A stretch of DNA of 64,000 nucleotides from Ignavibacterium sp. (GCF_025998815.1 NZ_AP026678.1:558001-622000); one strand, 5' to 3'. Shown: positions 27,829 to 38,219, numbered from the stretch's first letter. Numbers and translations are program-made. The notes: a model not told the origin generated them from the sequence alone.

Positions 27829-28723
27829 TTGAGTAGAATTCAATTTTAATTTCACCGGTTCCATCTTTTCTTTGATTGCAAATTACTTTAGTTCCAAAGA
27901 TTCTTCTTAGTCTGTCCTCAAGGTCGTGTGCGTGTATATTTGAAAATGAACTTGTGCTAACTGAAATTTCACCTGGTTTCTTCGAATCAGTTGACTTTTT
28001 ACTTATTGTTTTGGCAAGTTGTTCAACTTTTCTTACCGACAGACCATCCTTTAAAATTTTGTCTAATGCAAAAAGTTGAATTTGTTCATTCGGCAGACTT
28101 ATCAAAGCTCTCGCATGACCCATAGAAATTTCTTCTTTAACAAGTGCATCCTGAATTTTTTCTGGTAACTTTAGTAAGCGAATGGTGTTAGCAATTGTTG
28201 TTCTATCTTTTCCGACTTTCTCAGCAATCTCTTCCTGAGTCAAATGGCATTCTTCCATTAATCTTTTATATGCTTTTGCAACTTCTATTGGATTAAGATG
28301 TTCCCGTTGAATGTTTTCAATCAAAGCTAATGCAAGTAGAATCTCATCCGAATCAACTTTGATTATGTAAGCAGGAATTTCTTTATATCCAATATCTTTG
28401 AAAGCTCTTAGTCTTCTTTCACCTGAGATAAGCTGATATCTGTTGCCCTGAATTCTTCTTACGGTGATTGGTTGAATTAGTCCATTTATTAAAATTGATT
28501 TTTTTAATTCTTCGAGCGCAGCAACATCAAAATTAGTTCTTGGTTGAAATGGATTTGGTGATATCAGGTCAACAGCAATTTTAGCAAGTATATCAACCTG
28601 TTTTCCATCATCAAGTTTGATGTTTGAAAGGTCTGTTACTTTTTCACCACTCTTATCTTCAATTAAATTTGGATTGATAAGAGCATCAAGTCCTCTACCT
28701 AAACTGGATTTCATCTTACTCAT
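27770..28723 (-). CDS. parB: Chromosome partitioning protein ParB
   Basis: A 317-residue CTPase and DNA-binding protein that loads onto parS and spreads. The N-terminal [10 protein letters not shown] motif is typical. The ParB/Srx domain contains NPFQPR and the CTP-binding motif [12 protein letters not shown]. The helix-turn-helix [24 protein letters not shown] lies in the middle, and a basic C-terminal dimerisation domain ends the protein. Its start overlaps parA by eight bases. No parS-like site was recognised nearby. Confidence 0.95.
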   Translation of the reverse strand: MSKMKSSLGRGLDALINPNLIEDKSGEKVTDLSNIKLDDGKQVDILAKIAVDLISPNPFQPRTNFDVAALEELKKSILINGLIQPITVRRIQGNRYQLISGERRLRAFKDIGYKEIPAYIIKVDSDEILLALALIENIQREHLNPIEVAKAYKRLMEECHLTQEEIAEKVGKDRTTIANTIRLLKLPEKIQDALVKEEISMGHARALISLPNEQIQLFALDKILKDGLSVRKVEQLAKTISKKSTDSKKPGEISVSTSSFSNIHAHDLEDRLRRIFGTKVICNQRKDGTGEIKIEFYSNDELERLLELFEIINKTYS

Positions 28724-29504
28724 TACCTTGTTTATTATTTGCAGTTATTGAATTTCTCTCTAAAAGTTCGGCTGCAAGTGACATATAATTTTTTGCACCT
28801 GACGAGATTGCATCATATAAAATTATTGGTTTGCCATAACTTGGTGCTTCCGATATCCTTACATTTCTGTGAATGACAGTGTTATAAACTTTATCTCCAA
28901 AATATTTTCTCACTTCTTCGGCAACCTGATGAGACAATCTTAATCTTGTATCAAACATTGTAAGTAAAACACCTTCTATAGAAAGAGATGGATTGAAATG
29001 CTTTTTAACAATGTTAATAGTATTAAGAAGTTGACCTAGTCCTTCCAAAGCAAAGTATTCACATTGAACCGGAATAAGTACCGAGTCAGATGCTGTTAAT
29101 GCATTGAGTGTAAGTAATCCTAACGATGGTGGGCAATCAATCAGGATAAAATCATATTCAGTATTTATTTCTTTTAAGGCATTTTTCAATTTTGCTTCTC
29201 TTCCTTCAACATCAACTAATTCTATTTCTGCACCAACAAGATTAATATTAGATGGTAACAAATCCAGAAAAGGCATAAAGGTATTGATTATAACATCGTT
29301 AATATTCTTTGTGCCGGCTAATACATCATAAACGGAAATCTGTTGATTAGTTACACTAAGTCCGGAAGAAGAATTTGCCTGAGGATCAATATCTACAAGT
29401 AAAGTTTTCTTTTCTGCAGCGGCAAGTAAGGAAGACAAATTAATTGCAGTAGTTGTCTTCCCTACTCCGCCTTTCTGATTTGCTATCGAAATAATTTTTG
29501 CCAT
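28716..29504 (-). CDS. parA: Chromosome partitioning ATPase ParA (Soj)
   Basis: A 262-residue deviant Walker ATPase that works with ParB in origin segregation. The deviant Walker A motif [15 protein letters not shown] starts at about residue 8. Walker B is [12 protein letters not shown], and [16 protein letters not shown] is typical of the Soj group. It lacks the N-terminal helix-turn-helix of plasmid ParA, which fits a chromosomal copy. First gene of a parA-parB unit on the minus strand. Confidence 0.96.
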   Translation of the reverse strand: MAKIISIANQKGGVGKTTTAINLSSLLAAAEKKTLLVDIDPQANSSSGLSVTNQQISVYDVLAGTKNINDVIINTFMPFLDLLPSNINLVGAEIELVDVEGREAKLKNALKEINTEYDFILIDCPPSLGLLTLNALTASDSVLIPVQCEYFALEGLGQLLNTINIVKKHFNPSLSIEGVLLTMFDTRLRLSHQVAEEVRKYFGDKVYNTVIHRNVRISEAPSYGKPIILYDAISSGAKNYMSLAAELLERNSITANNKQGNE

Positions 29505-29565
29505 TCAATACAATGAAAATTTTATTGTGCTAAAATAAATTTTATCTGCTTGACTAAAAAGTAAT

Positions 29566-30243
29566 TTATATATCAATCTCATCACCAAAGTTCATTATTC
29601 TGCAATTGAATCCTTTTGAAGTAACTTTAGCTTTGAATTCTTCAGGGTCAGCTTGAATTAAACCGAAAGTGTTATAATGCATTGGAACAACATTTCTTGG
29701 TTGAACAAGTTCTACTGCTTTAACAGCATCAGTGATTCCCATTGTAAAATTATCTCCGATCGGACAAAGCATATATTCAATCGGATTATTCATTTCACCA
29801 ATAAGTTTCATATCGTAGAATAGACCTGTATCGCCAGTGTGATAAATATTTTTTTCCTCAACAGTAAGAACAACTCCGGCTGGTTCGCCAGCATATTGAC
29901 CATCTGGAGTGATTGAGCCGTGATGAGCAATTGTAAATTTAACTCTTCCAAAATCAAATTGATGAGAACCACCAATGTGCATATTATGCGCCTTCATTCC
30001 CTTTGATTTGAGCCATTCAGCTAATTCATTTACAGTGATGAATAGCGAGTTACATCTCTTTGCAATTTTTAATGCATCACCGAGATGATCACCGTGAGCA
30101 TGAGTGAGAACAATAAAATCTGCATCAACCTGATTAGACTTTGTTTTACTAACGGGATTATCATCCAAAAAAGGATCGATAAGAATTGAATGTTTTCCTG
30201 TTTTGATTTGAAAAGCTGAGTGACCAAAATATTTTAGTTTCAT
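29566..30243 (-). CDS. UPF0173 metal-dependent hydrolase (metallo-beta-lactamase fold)
   Basis: A 225-residue MBL-fold protein. The metal motif THAHGDHLGDA is at about residues 49-59. Further ligands lie in AHHGSI, YHTGDTGLFY and PMHYNTF. The family is widespread in bacteria and archaea, and its substrate is unknown. It precedes the CHAD gene's 3' side by 14 bases on the same strand. No hint of transfer. Confidence 0.88.
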   Translation of the reverse strand: MKLKYFGHSAFQIKTGKHSILIDPFLDDNPVSKTKSNQVDADFIVLTHAHGDHLGDALKIAKRCNSLFITVNELAEWLKSKGMKAHNMHIGGSHQFDFGRVKFTIAHHGSITPDGQYAGEPAGVVLTVEEKNIYHTGDTGLFYDMKLIGEMNNPIEYMLCPIGDNFTMGITDAVKAVELVQPRNVVPMHYNTFGLIQADPEEFKAKVTSKGFNCRIMNFGDEIDI

Positions 30244-30257
30244 ATCTACCTCTCTAT

Positions 30258-30713
30258 TTATGAGATGATTTTATAAAATGATTTTAGTGTACTGCTCTTT
30301 ATGAATTTTTGTAGCTCTTCTTCAAATTCGTGCTGAAGTAAATTTCTCTTCTCTTTAATTTTGATTTCAAGTTCTGTGCTTACTGGTACATTTTCATTCT
30401 TTAATGAATTAATGTTTTCGAGAAATACATCAAGATCCCTGACAGAACCTGATAAGTCCTGAAGTTTTTCAATTTTATTATACAATCTCATAAATAATTT
30501 TTTTTCATAACAAACTAAAAATAATTCCATATTATATCTAACTCGTCTAAGCGCAATCCTGACATCGTGTAAAGGTTCAATTTCTTTTATATTAAAATAC
30601 TCATCAATAAAGAATAAAAGATTATCCAATCTATTCTTCAGGATAAGGTTTGCAATTTTCAAGAGATGTTTTGAATAACGAAGTTTTTCAATTTTCCACT
30701 TTTTCTTTGCCAT
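30258..30713 (-). CDS. CHAD domain protein
   Basis: A 151-residue helical protein. The conserved histidine/arginine pattern HDVRIALRRVRYNMELF and RDLDVFLENI are hallmarks of CHAD domains, which bind inorganic polyphosphate. The length is about half that of the typical CHAD domain, so this may be a short form. It lies two bases from the glycosyltransferase gene and 14 bases from the UPF0173 gene, all on the minus strand. A role in polyphosphate binding is inferred from the family. Confidence 0.8.
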   Translation of the reverse strand: MAKKKWKIEKLRYSKHLLKIANLILKNRLDNLLFFIDEYFNIKEIEPLHDVRIALRRVRYNMELFLVCYEKKLFMRLYNKIEKLQDLSGSVRDLDVFLENINSLKNENVPVSTELEIKIKEKRNLLQHEFEEELQKFIKSSTLKSFYKIIS

Positions 30714-30714
30714 A

Positions 30715-31425
30715 TTAAATCATCATTACTTTTATGAAACCTTTAATTGCTTGAAACGATTTCATTTTACTTTCCTGATCACCATAAATAGTTGGAATAT
30801 CAACAAATTTAATTCTGAAATTTTTCCTGACCGCCTTTACAATCATTTCACTTTCAGCTTCGAAGCCTGGGAAAACCGTTTTCACTTTTTTAATTACTTC
30901 TGAACGATAAGCTCTGAATCCGCACTGACTATCTTTAATCTCAACGCCTAATTTTTTAGAAAGAAGTGATGAAGTAATTTTATTACTTAATCTTCTGTGT
31001 AAAGGCATAGTTTTCAAATCGTTTAATCTGTTTCCAATCACTATATCACTCTCTTTAATGCCCTCAAAAAAAATTGGAATCAACTCTGGTTTATGCTGGT
31101 CATCTGCATCAAGAGTAATAATAATATCTGAGTTTAGTTCAATTGCTTTTTCAAATCCTCGTTGTAGTGAATAACCTTTACCATAGTTCTTTTCGTTTCT
31201 TATTATAAAAACATTCTCAACAGCAGTCAGTAACTCAGCAGAGTTATCAGTTGAACCATCATCAACTGCGATTAGGAAATCAACATAATTTAAAGTTCGT
31301 TTAACAACATTAAGTATAAATTTCTTTTCATTATAAAAAGGAATAACCGCTACAATCCTAGTTTTTCTTCCTGAGCTGCTCAATAAAATTTTTCCATCCT
31401 GTTTGATGAGATTGCCCGGCTGCAT
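30715..31425 (-). CDS. Family 2 glycosyltransferase (dolichyl-phosphate mannose synthase-like)
   Basis: A 236-residue GT2 enzyme. The start IVAVIPFYNEKKFI, the DDGSTDNS motif and the metal-binding LDADDQH are typical of polyprenyl-phosphate sugar transferases. No C-terminal membrane segment is obvious, so it may act as a peripheral membrane enzyme. The annotated ATG overlaps cdaA by 68 bases. A TTG about 45 bases further in would reduce this and is a reasonable alternative start. The sugar and lipid acceptor are not known. Confidence 0.85.
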   Translation of the reverse strand: MQPGNLIKQDGKILLSSSGRKTRIVAVIPFYNEKKFILNVVKRTLNYVDFLIAVDDGSTDNSAELLTAVENVFIIRNEKNYGKGYSLQRGFEKAIELNSDIIITLDADDQHKPELIPIFFEGIKESDIVIGNRLNDLKTMPLHRRLSNKITSSLLSKKLGVEIKDSQCGFRAYRSEVIKKVKTVFPGFEAESEMIVKAVRKNFRIKFVDIPTIYGDQESKMKSFQAIKGFIKVMMI

Positions 31426-32176
31426 TTATTAATCTGCTAATCAAAGCTTCCTTCGATAATCCCATTGTTAGCTCACCGTTTTCAGCTACTGATATGCTGC
31501 CGGTTTCTTCTGATACAATTACACTGATTACATCTGCCTGTTCTGAAATTCCCAAACCAGCCCGATGTCTCATTCCTAATGTGTTTCCCTGCCACGAAGT
31601 AATCGCAGATAATGGTAAAGTACATCCGGCTGCTTCAATAACATCTCCTTTGATAATTACTGCTCCATCGTGTAAAGGAGATCGTGGAAAGAATATTGAT
31701 GTTAATAAAGATTTTGTAAGCTTTGCATTTATTATTTCACCAGTTTCAGCAAAACCTCTTATGCCCGATGATTTAACTACTACAATTAAAGCACCGTGCT
31801 GGTGTTGAGATAGTTCATTGGCTGCTTCGGCAATTACTTTTGCTGATTCATTAACTTCCTGTCTGAAAAATCTTTTTATGAATGGATTACGGGCAAGGAT
31901 AACTAATAACCTTCTGATTTCCGGTTGGAAGAGAATTACGAAAGCAATAACCCATACATCAGTTATAAGTTTTAATAACCAGCTCACAGCACGTAAATGA
32001 ATTACCTGAGCAATAAATGAAAAGAACAAAATAATCAGCAATCCAATGAAAATTTGAGCTGCAACAGTTCCTCTCAATATTGTATAAAGTTTGTAAAAGA
32101 TAAAGGAAACAATTGCAATGTCAATTACATCGGAAAGTGTAACTGTCAGAAATCCTATTTTGAATAAATCAATCAC
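31358..32176 (-). CDS. cdaA: Diadenylate cyclase (c-di-AMP synthase)
   Basis: A 272-residue membrane protein that makes c-di-AMP from two ATP. Three hydrophobic segments lie in the first 95 residues. The DAC domain follows, with the signature motifs LHDGAVII and GMRHRAGLG clearly intact. It sits next to folP (six bases), a common gene order. Regulator CdaR and phosphoglucosamine mutase glmM, usual partners in Firmicutes, are not adjacent here. The 3' end overlaps the glycosyltransferase gene. Confidence 0.94.
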   Translation of the reverse strand: MIDLFKIGFLTVTLSDVIDIAIVSFIFYKLYTILRGTVAAQIFIGLLIILFFSFIAQVIHLRAVSWLLKLITDVWVIAFVILFQPEIRRLLVILARNPFIKRFFRQEVNESAKVIAEAANELSQHQHGALIVVVKSSGIRGFAETGEIINAKLTKSLLTSIFFPRSPLHDGAVIIKGDVIEAAGCTLPLSAITSWQGNTLGMRHRAGLGISEQADVISVIVSEETGSISVAENGELTMGLSKEALISRLINAAGQSHQTGWKNFIEQLRKKN

Positions 32177-32182
32177 ATTAAC

Positions 32183-33337
32183 TCAAATTATTTCAATGAG
32201 TAATTTAATAATTTGTTTTCCATTTTTAACATTATGAGTTCGAATTATTCGGGCTGAGTTTAAAATGGAAACCGCTTCTATTGCTGCAGTGGGCAAATCT
32301 CTTTCTTCAACTTCGAGATTTAGTGTTTTCCCAATGAATGACTTTCTTGAAACTCCGATTAAAATCGGATAACCAAGTGATTTAAAGTCTTTCAGTCTCT
32401 TAACTATCTTAAAGTTATCTTTGACTGTTTTACCAAATCCAATTCCAGGATCAATAATTATATTTTGAATTCCTTTCCCCAGTGCATAATCAATTTGTAA
32501 TTTCAGAAAATCGTAAATGTCAGATATTATTTCTTTGTATTCGATACTGGTCTGCATTGTTTTGGGGGTACCTTTGATATGCATTAAAATTGCGGTCGCA
32601 CCAAAGTGACTACATACATCAGCAACTTCCGGATCGAAAGTAAAAGCACTGATGTCATTAACAATTTTTACTCCTGCCTCTAATGCTTTTGCAGCAACTT
32701 TGCTTTTATATGTATCGATTGATAAAATTGCTTCGGGCTTTTTGTTAAGAATTTCTTTGATAACCGGAATAACTCTTTTAATTTCTTCCTCTGCACTAAC
32801 TGGTTCTGAGCCAGGTCTCGTAGATTCTCCTCCAATATCAATAATGTCTGCTCCATCATTAATCATTTCGATTGCGTGTGTAACTGCATCATCAAGATTA
32901 TTAAACTTTCCTCCGTCAGAAAATGAATCTGGAGTAACATTGAGAATTCCCATAAGGTAGGGTTTATCAAAAGAAAAAACTTTATTACCAATCTGAAATT
33001 TTTTTATTTCAGAATAATTATTTATTGCTCCCAAAATTTCCTGAGCAAGAACATTTTGCTTAATTAGAATAATTTGTTGGAAATAGTTTGATAGTGTTTC
33101 CAATGAGTCAATAAGAAAAATTATATCTGATTTTTGATCATCAACTTTTCTGTAATACAGCTTTTTAGATTTTATAAATTCCTGAAGAAACAACTCAGAT
33201 TCTTTAAAGATATTTACCGGAAGATTTCTGACTTCGAGAAATAAGTTTTTGTGATTTGCTAAAGAATAGTTTGAATACTTTTTAGAAATGTAATCAAGAA
33301 AGTCCAAATCATCAGAATGTAAAATCTGCGTAATCAT
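32183..33337 (-). CDS. folP: Dihydropteroate synthase with N-terminal extension
   Basis: Folate enzyme that joins dihydropterin pyrophosphate and p-aminobenzoate. The protein is 384 residues, about 110 longer than usual. The DHPS domain starts near residue 127 with LMGILNVTPDSFSDGG and contains GGESTRPGS, NDISAF and DPGIGFGKT. The first 125 residues form an extra domain with no catalytic motif that I recognise. Extended FolP proteins of this type occur in other Bacteroidota/Chlorobi. It is six bases from cdaA. Confidence 0.93.
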   Translation of the reverse strand: MITQILHSDDLDFLDYISKKYSNYSLANHKNLFLEVRNLPVNIFKESELFLQEFIKSKKLYYRKVDDQKSDIIFLIDSLETLSNYFQQIILIKQNVLAQEILGAINNYSEIKKFQIGNKVFSFDKPYLMGILNVTPDSFSDGGKFNNLDDAVTHAIEMINDGADIIDIGGESTRPGSEPVSAEEEIKRVIPVIKEILNKKPEAILSIDTYKSKVAAKALEAGVKIVNDISAFTFDPEVADVCSHFGATAILMHIKGTPKTMQTSIEYKEIISDIYDFLKLQIDYALGKGIQNIIIDPGIGFGKTVKDNFKIVKRLKDFKSLGYPILIGVSRKSFIGKTLNLEVEERDLPTAAIEAVSILNSARIIRTHNVKNGKQIIKLLIEII

Positions 33338-33363
33338 AAAATGAAAAGGAATTGATAAGTATT

Positions 33364-34023
33364 TTATTTTGAAGAGATTATATTTTTTAATTCAGCTGTT
33401 GCTGCACTAATATTTTCTGATTTAAAGATTGAAGCTCCGGCTACAAAAACATCTGCACCTGCGTCGCTTGTACTTTTAATTGTTTGTGCATTTATTCCAC
33501 CGTCAATCTCTATTAAAAATTTAGCTCGAAACTTTTCCCTTAATTCAACTGCTTCGTGTATTCTTCTTATTGTATTCGGAATAAATTGTTGTCCGCCAAA
33601 ACCCGGATTGACAGACATTATTAAAAGTAAATCAATGTATTCGGCAACATCCCGAATTGACTGAACCGGAGTTGCCGGATTTATTACTACTCCGGCTTTT
33701 GCTCCGAGTTCTTTGATCTGGTTGATTACCCGGTTTAAATGAACAACTTCTTCATAATGTACAGTGATATAATCCGCTCCGGCATCAACAAAATCTTTAA
33801 TATATAATTCCGGCTTTTCAATCATTAGATGGACATCAAGCGGAAGATGAGTTATTCTATTTACCGCTTCAACTATAAAAGGACCAAAAGTGATATTTGG
33901 AACAAAATGTCCGTCCATCACATCGCAGTGAATCCAATCTGCTCCAGCCATTTCAACAAGTCGAATTTGTTGAGATAAGTTTGTAAAGTCAGCTGATAAA
34001 ATTGATGGCGCTAAAATTTTCAT
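33364..34023 (-). CDS. rpe: Ribulose-phosphate 3-epimerase
   Basis: A 219-residue TIM-barrel enzyme of the pentose phosphate pathway that interconverts ribulose-5-phosphate and xylulose-5-phosphate. ILAPSILSADF at the start, HCDVMDGHFVPN, MSVNPGFGGQ and EIDGGIN carry the conserved metal ligands and catalytic Asp residues. Length is normal. It follows the PASTA gene by three bases, a gene order I recall from other Ignavibacteria/Chlorobi. Confidence 0.96.
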   Translation of the reverse strand: MKILAPSILSADFTNLSQQIRLVEMAGADWIHCDVMDGHFVPNITFGPFIVEAVNRITHLPLDVHLMIEKPELYIKDFVDAGADYITVHYEEVVHLNRVINQIKELGAKAGVVINPATPVQSIRDVAEYIDLLLIMSVNPGFGGQQFIPNTIRRIHEAVELREKFRAKFLIEIDGGINAQTIKSTSDAGADVFVAGASIFKSENISAATAELKNIISSK

Positions 34024-34026
34024 AAT

Positions 34027-34794
34027 CTATTCTTCAATAATTTCTAATGGCTCTTTTATAGTCCCCTGCTTTGTTATAAAAAGATCTACTTTTTCTCCGG
34101 GATTTAATTTATTTCCAGGAACCGGATATTGATCAAGAACAGTATTCGGGAGCAAAGTATTTGAAATCTGATAGGTCACTTTTCCTAATTCGAGAGAATT
34201 TTCAGAAAGAATCCTTTGAGCTTCTGTAAGTGATTTACCTATTAAATCAGGAACTTCAATAGTTCCTTCTAGTTGTCCGCTACTGACAAATACTTTTATG
34301 GTTTCACCTTTCTTCAGCTTTGTCCCTTCAACATATTGCTGATCGAAAATCATATCTTTCGGATAATTTGATGAAACAAGTTCAACCTGACCGAGTTTCA
34401 GACCAACTCTTTCCAAAGCAAGTTTGGCATCGACAATATTTTTACCTTTTAATTGAGGTACGAAAACCATTTGTTCACCACCACTCACAAATAAATAAAC
34501 GGTTCTTCCCTTCTTTACAATCTTTCCGGCTTCGGGTTTTTGCAGGAATATTTTCCCTGCAGGCTGATTAGTGCCATAAGCTGTGTCAGCAATAATTGCC
34601 TCGAAACCGCTGTCATTTAACTTTTCGATAGCTTCGTAATCCGGGAGTCCTATTACTTTTGGTACCACTTCTTCAGAAGAACTAACATACCAGGGTAATA
34701 AAATATTATCTAGAATCAGAAGGAATATTACGAATACTCCCAGAATGATAAGAGATTTTTTAACAAATGGTTTTTCGATAAGATTTTTCATCAT
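34027..34794 (-). CDS. PASTA-domain membrane protein
   Basis: From the start used here the product is about 255 residues. A transmembrane segment (about 12-32) is followed by three PASTA domains (repeats beginning VVPKVIGLPDYEAI, FVPQLKGKNIVDA and EVPDLIGKSLTEA), which bind peptidoglycan fragments in kinases and PBPs. No kinase or transpeptidase domain is attached. GGA lies just before the ATG, while a GTG at 34845 would add 17 residues. It is probably a cell-wall sensor or anchor. Three bases separate it from rpe. Confidence 0.87.
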   Translation of the reverse strand: MMKNLIEKPFVKKSLIILGVFVIFLLILDNILLPWYVSSSEEVVPKVIGLPDYEAIEKLNDSGFEAIIADTAYGTNQPAGKIFLQKPEAGKIVKKGRTVYLFVSGGEQMVFVPQLKGKNIVDAKLALERVGLKLGQVELVSSNYPKDMIFDQQYVEGTKLKKGETIKVFVSSGQLEGTIEVPDLIGKSLTEAQRILSENSLELGKVTYQISNTLLPNTVLDQYPVPGNKLNPGEKVDLFITKQGTIKEPLEIIEE

Positions 34795-34896
34795 TCCAAA
34801 TATATTTATCAACGCATACTTAATCAAACTTAAGGGAAATATCACTAAACACTTTAGTAAATTTGTAATGAATGAAAATGCAAATGAGAATTAGTA

Positions 34897-36513
34897 ATGT
34901 TAAAGAGCTATTTCTTCCTTAATCGTCACATAGTCGAATTAAGAGAAGTTTTTATTAATAAAAAAATAAAATCAATCTTCACTCAGGAGAAGGAAAAACT
35001 TGTTATTGAATTTGAAGATGAAGAACATCTTTTTCTGGAGTTCTGTGTTAATCATTCTCTTCCCTACTTTCTGATGAGAGATTTTTATATCCGTGCTAAG
35101 AAAAATTCATTAGAGTTATTCGAACCTCTGAAAGGTAAAACTATCAACGATATTTTTATTGCAAGCAACGACAGAATTATTGCTTTCTATTTTAATGATG
35201 CTTCAATATTGTTTTTTACAATACGAGGAAAGTTTACAAATGTTTATCTCAAAACAACGGCTGATTTTTCATCCTTCAAAAAAATTGAAAGCGAAGATTT
35301 AACAAACATTGAGAATGAAGTAATAAACAAAAATTACATAAATGAATTTCATTCACTCGATTTTACTGAAGAAGATTATTTGCTTGATATTGATTCAATT
35401 AAAATAAAATATCCTTTTATCGGAAAGGATATTTTTCAATATGCAAAAGCCATCGGTTCGAAGAGTTTAATTGATGGTATTAGGAAAGTTGTTGGAATCA
35501 TCAAAAACAATAATCCAATCGTCATTGTGGATTATAACAACTACGATATAAAAATATCATTCAAAGATTTGCCCATAACTGATTCTGAAAATAAAGTTTA
35601 TGAATTTGATAATTCAAACGATGCACTTTTGCTTTATATCAAGGAAATACATCACCTTGCATCGGTTAAAGAGAAAAAAGATATAATCTTGAAGCACATT
35701 GAAAGAGAACTTAAAAGAATTTCAAATAAACAGAATAATCTTTTAACAATCATCGAGCGAGGAAGTAAAGAAGAAGATTATAATCGCCTGGGAAATATTT
35801 TATTGATCAATATTAATAAGATTCATTCCGGAATGAATTCTATAACTTTAGATGACATCTATGAAAGTGATCAAACTATAGAAATCAAACTTGACCCAAA
35901 ATTATCACCAAAAGAAAATGTTAATCGCTATTTTGAAAAAGCTAAAGAAAGTAAAACACAATATCACAAAGCAATCGAATTGATTGAAAATGTAAGTAGA
36001 GAAAAAGACAAATTGATTGAGTTCAAAAATAAAACTTCAAACTCCTCAAGCATTAAAGAACTTGAACAAATTGCAAAAGGACTCAAAATAAAAATGAAAA
36101 CAGAAAAGAATATTCAAGAATCCATTTCGGAAAAATTCAAACACTATATAGTAGATAATAAGTATAAAGTTTATGTGGGAAAAGATAGTAAATCCAACGA
36201 CCTACTGACATTGAAATTTGCCAAACAGAATGACTATTGGTTTCATGCCAGAGCAGTGCCTGGTTCTCATGTTGTTCTAAGAGTTGAGAACACAAAAGAA
36301 CCTATTCCCAAATCAGTGCTTAAAAAAGTAGCTTCATTGGCGGCATATCATAGCAAAGCAAAAACAGCTGGATTAGTTCCTGTTTCATATACATTCAAAA
36401 AATATGTTGTTAAAAGAAAAGGAATGGAACCAGGGAAAGTTGCTTTACTTAAAGAAGATACCATTCTTGTAACACCGGAAATTCCTGAAGGTGTCGAATT
36501 TGTTGATGAGTAA
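34897..36513 (+). CDS. rqcH: NFACT-family protein (RqcH/Rqc2 homologue)
   Basis: A 538-residue protein with NFACT-N and HhH-like domains (about 1-250), a long coiled coil (about 260-400) and a C-terminal NFACT-R domain (DYWFHARAVPGSHVVLR, about 445 on). Bacterial RqcH binds obstructed 50S subunits and recruits tRNA-Ala to add C-terminal alanine tails to stalled peptides. The DR and other catalytic details of the N domain cannot be fully judged. It is a lone plus-strand gene divergent from the PASTA gene. The family was formerly annotated as fibronectin-binding protein. Confidence 0.88.
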   Translation: MLKSYFFLNRHIVELREVFINKKIKSIFTQEKEKLVIEFEDEEHLFLEFCVNHSLPYFLMRDFYIRAKKNSLELFEPLKGKTINDIFIASNDRIIAFYFNDASILFFTIRGKFTNVYLKTTADFSSFKKIESEDLTNIENEVINKNYINEFHSLDFTEEDYLLDIDSIKIKYPFIGKDIFQYAKAIGSKSLIDGIRKVVGIIKNNNPIVIVDYNNYDIKISFKDLPITDSENKVYEFDNSNDALLLYIKEIHHLASVKEKKDIILKHIERELKRISNKQNNLLTIIERGSKEEDYNRLGNILLININKIHSGMNSITLDDIYESDQTIEIKLDPKLSPKENVNRYFEKAKESKTQYHKAIELIENVSREKDKLIEFKNKTSNSSSIKELEQIAKGLKIKMKTEKNIQESISEKFKHYIVDNKYKVYVGKDSKSNDLLTLKFAKQNDYWFHARAVPGSHVVLRVENTKEPIPKSVLKKVASLAAYHSKAKTAGLVPVSYTFKKYVVKRKGMEPGKVALLKEDTILVTPEIPEGVEFVDE

Positions 36514-36610
36514 AACAGAGTATCTACAAACGTTTGGATAATTTTCATTAGGTTTATAAATAATTATTTTTGTACTATAAAACCACGATAAAACGCACTC
36601 GGAGAGCATA

Positions 36611-38209
36611 ATGAAAAAACATATTATATTTTTTTTAGTCCTATTATTCCTTAGCAATAACTCATATTCGCAATTCAAGGAATGGGGCACAAAATTAGGA
36701 TTAAGATATAATCAAATTCTTCCCGTTAATGAATTTAATCCAATTGATCAGTTGAATTTCAGTAACTATCAGTTTGCCTGGTTAGCACAGGGATTTTTAG
36801 CTTTTGAACTTACTAAAGCTACAGAGCTTCAATTAACTGCTGGTTATGGTTTTTACAGAGGTTCAGATAATACAAATTACATTTACCGAACTGACATCAT
36901 ACCACTTGATATAAGATTAAGAATCAGTCCATTCGATGTAAAAGGTTGGAATCCATATTTTTATTTTGGTGGTGGCGGTATGAATTTTACTGTTAAGGAT
37001 TTTCCAAGATCAATTTCACCAGAATCTGTCAATGAAAGTGGTTGGACAGGATATTTCCCTGCTGGAATAGGTAGTGAGTTTGCGATTAGCGATTATGTTC
37101 TTTTAGATTTTTCTTTTGGAGGCGCCTACACTTTAAGTGATGACTTGAATTATTTCAAAGAAGATGAGATACATGATTTTATGCTTTCTGCTTCACTTGG
37201 AATAACATTTACTGGTGAGAGCGGAAGCTCAGACAGAGATAAAGATGGATTAACAAAAAACCAGGAAGAAAGTCTTGGCACAAATCCAAAAAATCCTGAT
37301 TCAGATGCGGATGGTTTGAAAGATGGCGAGGAAGTTAATAAGTATCAGACTAATCCACTTCAACCAGATACTGATCTTGATGGTTTAAGCGATTATGATG
37401 AAATATTTAAGTTTCATACAAATCCCCTTCTGGCTGATACTGATGGAGATGGACTAACTGATTTTGAAGAATTGAATAAATACAAAACCGATCCATTAAT
37501 TCAGGATACAGATATCGATGGATTAAATGATGGAGAAGAAATAATCAAATACTTTACTGATCCTCTTAAAGCTGATATGGATATGGATGGAATGACTGAC
37601 AAAGAGGAGTTGTTAATTTATCTGACTGATCCAAAGAAATCTGATAGTGATTCTGATAAATTGAATGACGCAGAAGAAGTAATTAAATACAGAACAAATC
37701 CTCTGAAAGCTGATTCGGATGATGATGGACTTAACGATTACGATGAAATATTTAAGTATAAAACCAATCCTCTTGATACAGACACGGATGGTGGTTCTGT
37801 TGATGATAAAACCGAAGTTGAGAGAGGAACTGATCCACTTAATGCAGAAGATGATGTTGTTAAAGTTGGAGTTCCAATAGTACTTGAAGGAATTTACTTT
37901 GAAACAGGCAAAGCAGATATCACTGCAGAATCTGAATTCACTTTAAGAAAAGCATTGACTACTCTGCAAAGTTATCCTGAAATTGTAGTTGAAATAAGTG
38001 GACACACGGATATAACAGGACTTTATAAAAAGAACATCGAGCTATCACAAAAAAGAGCTAATGCAGTGCGAGACTGGTTGATAAGAAATGGAATTGACCC
38101 TGCAAGAATTATTGCAAAAGGCTACGGACCGGATAGACCAATTGCCTCAAATGATACTCCTGAAGGAAGGCAAAAGAACAGGCGAATTGAATTTACAAGA
38201 ATCAAGTAA
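36611..38209 (+). CDS. OmpA-family outer-membrane protein with thrombospondin type-3 repeats (copy 1)
   Basis: A 532-residue envelope protein. Signal peptide (about 1-20), then an eight-strand beta-barrel-like domain (about 22-205). About eight TSP3-type calcium-binding repeats of 23 residues follow (pattern TDGDGLTDFEELNKYKTDPL). An OmpA-like peptidoglycan-binding domain forms the C-terminus (ISGHTDITG, NRRIEFTRIK). It anchors the outer membrane to the wall. A promoter region of about 100 bp precedes it. A close paralogue follows downstream, with nearly the same C-terminal 100 residues. Confidence 0.9.
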   Translation: MKKHIIFFLVLLFLSNNSYSQFKEWGTKLGLRYNQILPVNEFNPIDQLNFSNYQFAWLAQGFLAFELTKATELQLTAGYGFYRGSDNTNYIYRTDIIPLDIRLRISPFDVKGWNPYFYFGGGGMNFTVKDFPRSISPESVNESGWTGYFPAGIGSEFAISDYVLLDFSFGGAYTLSDDLNYFKEDEIHDFMLSASLGITFTGESGSSDRDKDGLTKNQEESLGTNPKNPDSDADGLKDGEEVNKYQTNPLQPDTDLDGLSDYDEIFKFHTNPLLADTDGDGLTDFEELNKYKTDPLIQDTDIDGLNDGEEIIKYFTDPLKADMDMDGMTDKEELLIYLTDPKKSDSDSDKLNDAEEVIKYRTNPLKADSDDDGLNDYDEIFKYKTNPLDTDTDGGSVDDKTEVERGTDPLNAEDDVVKVGVPIVLEGIYFETGKADITAESEFTLRKALTTLQSYPEIVVEISGHTDITGLYKKNIELSQKRANAVRDWLIRNGIDPARIIAKGYGPDRPIASNDTPEGRQKNRRIEFTRIK

Positions 38210-38219
38210 ACACTTGATT
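38200..38219 (+). terminator. Hairpin at the end of the first OmpA gene
   Basis: AATCAAGT (38200-38207) pairs perfectly with ACTTGATT (38212-38219) around AAAC. It overlaps the stop codon. There is no strong T tract after it, so it may slow the polymerase or protect the mRNA end, not fully terminate. Confidence 0.4.
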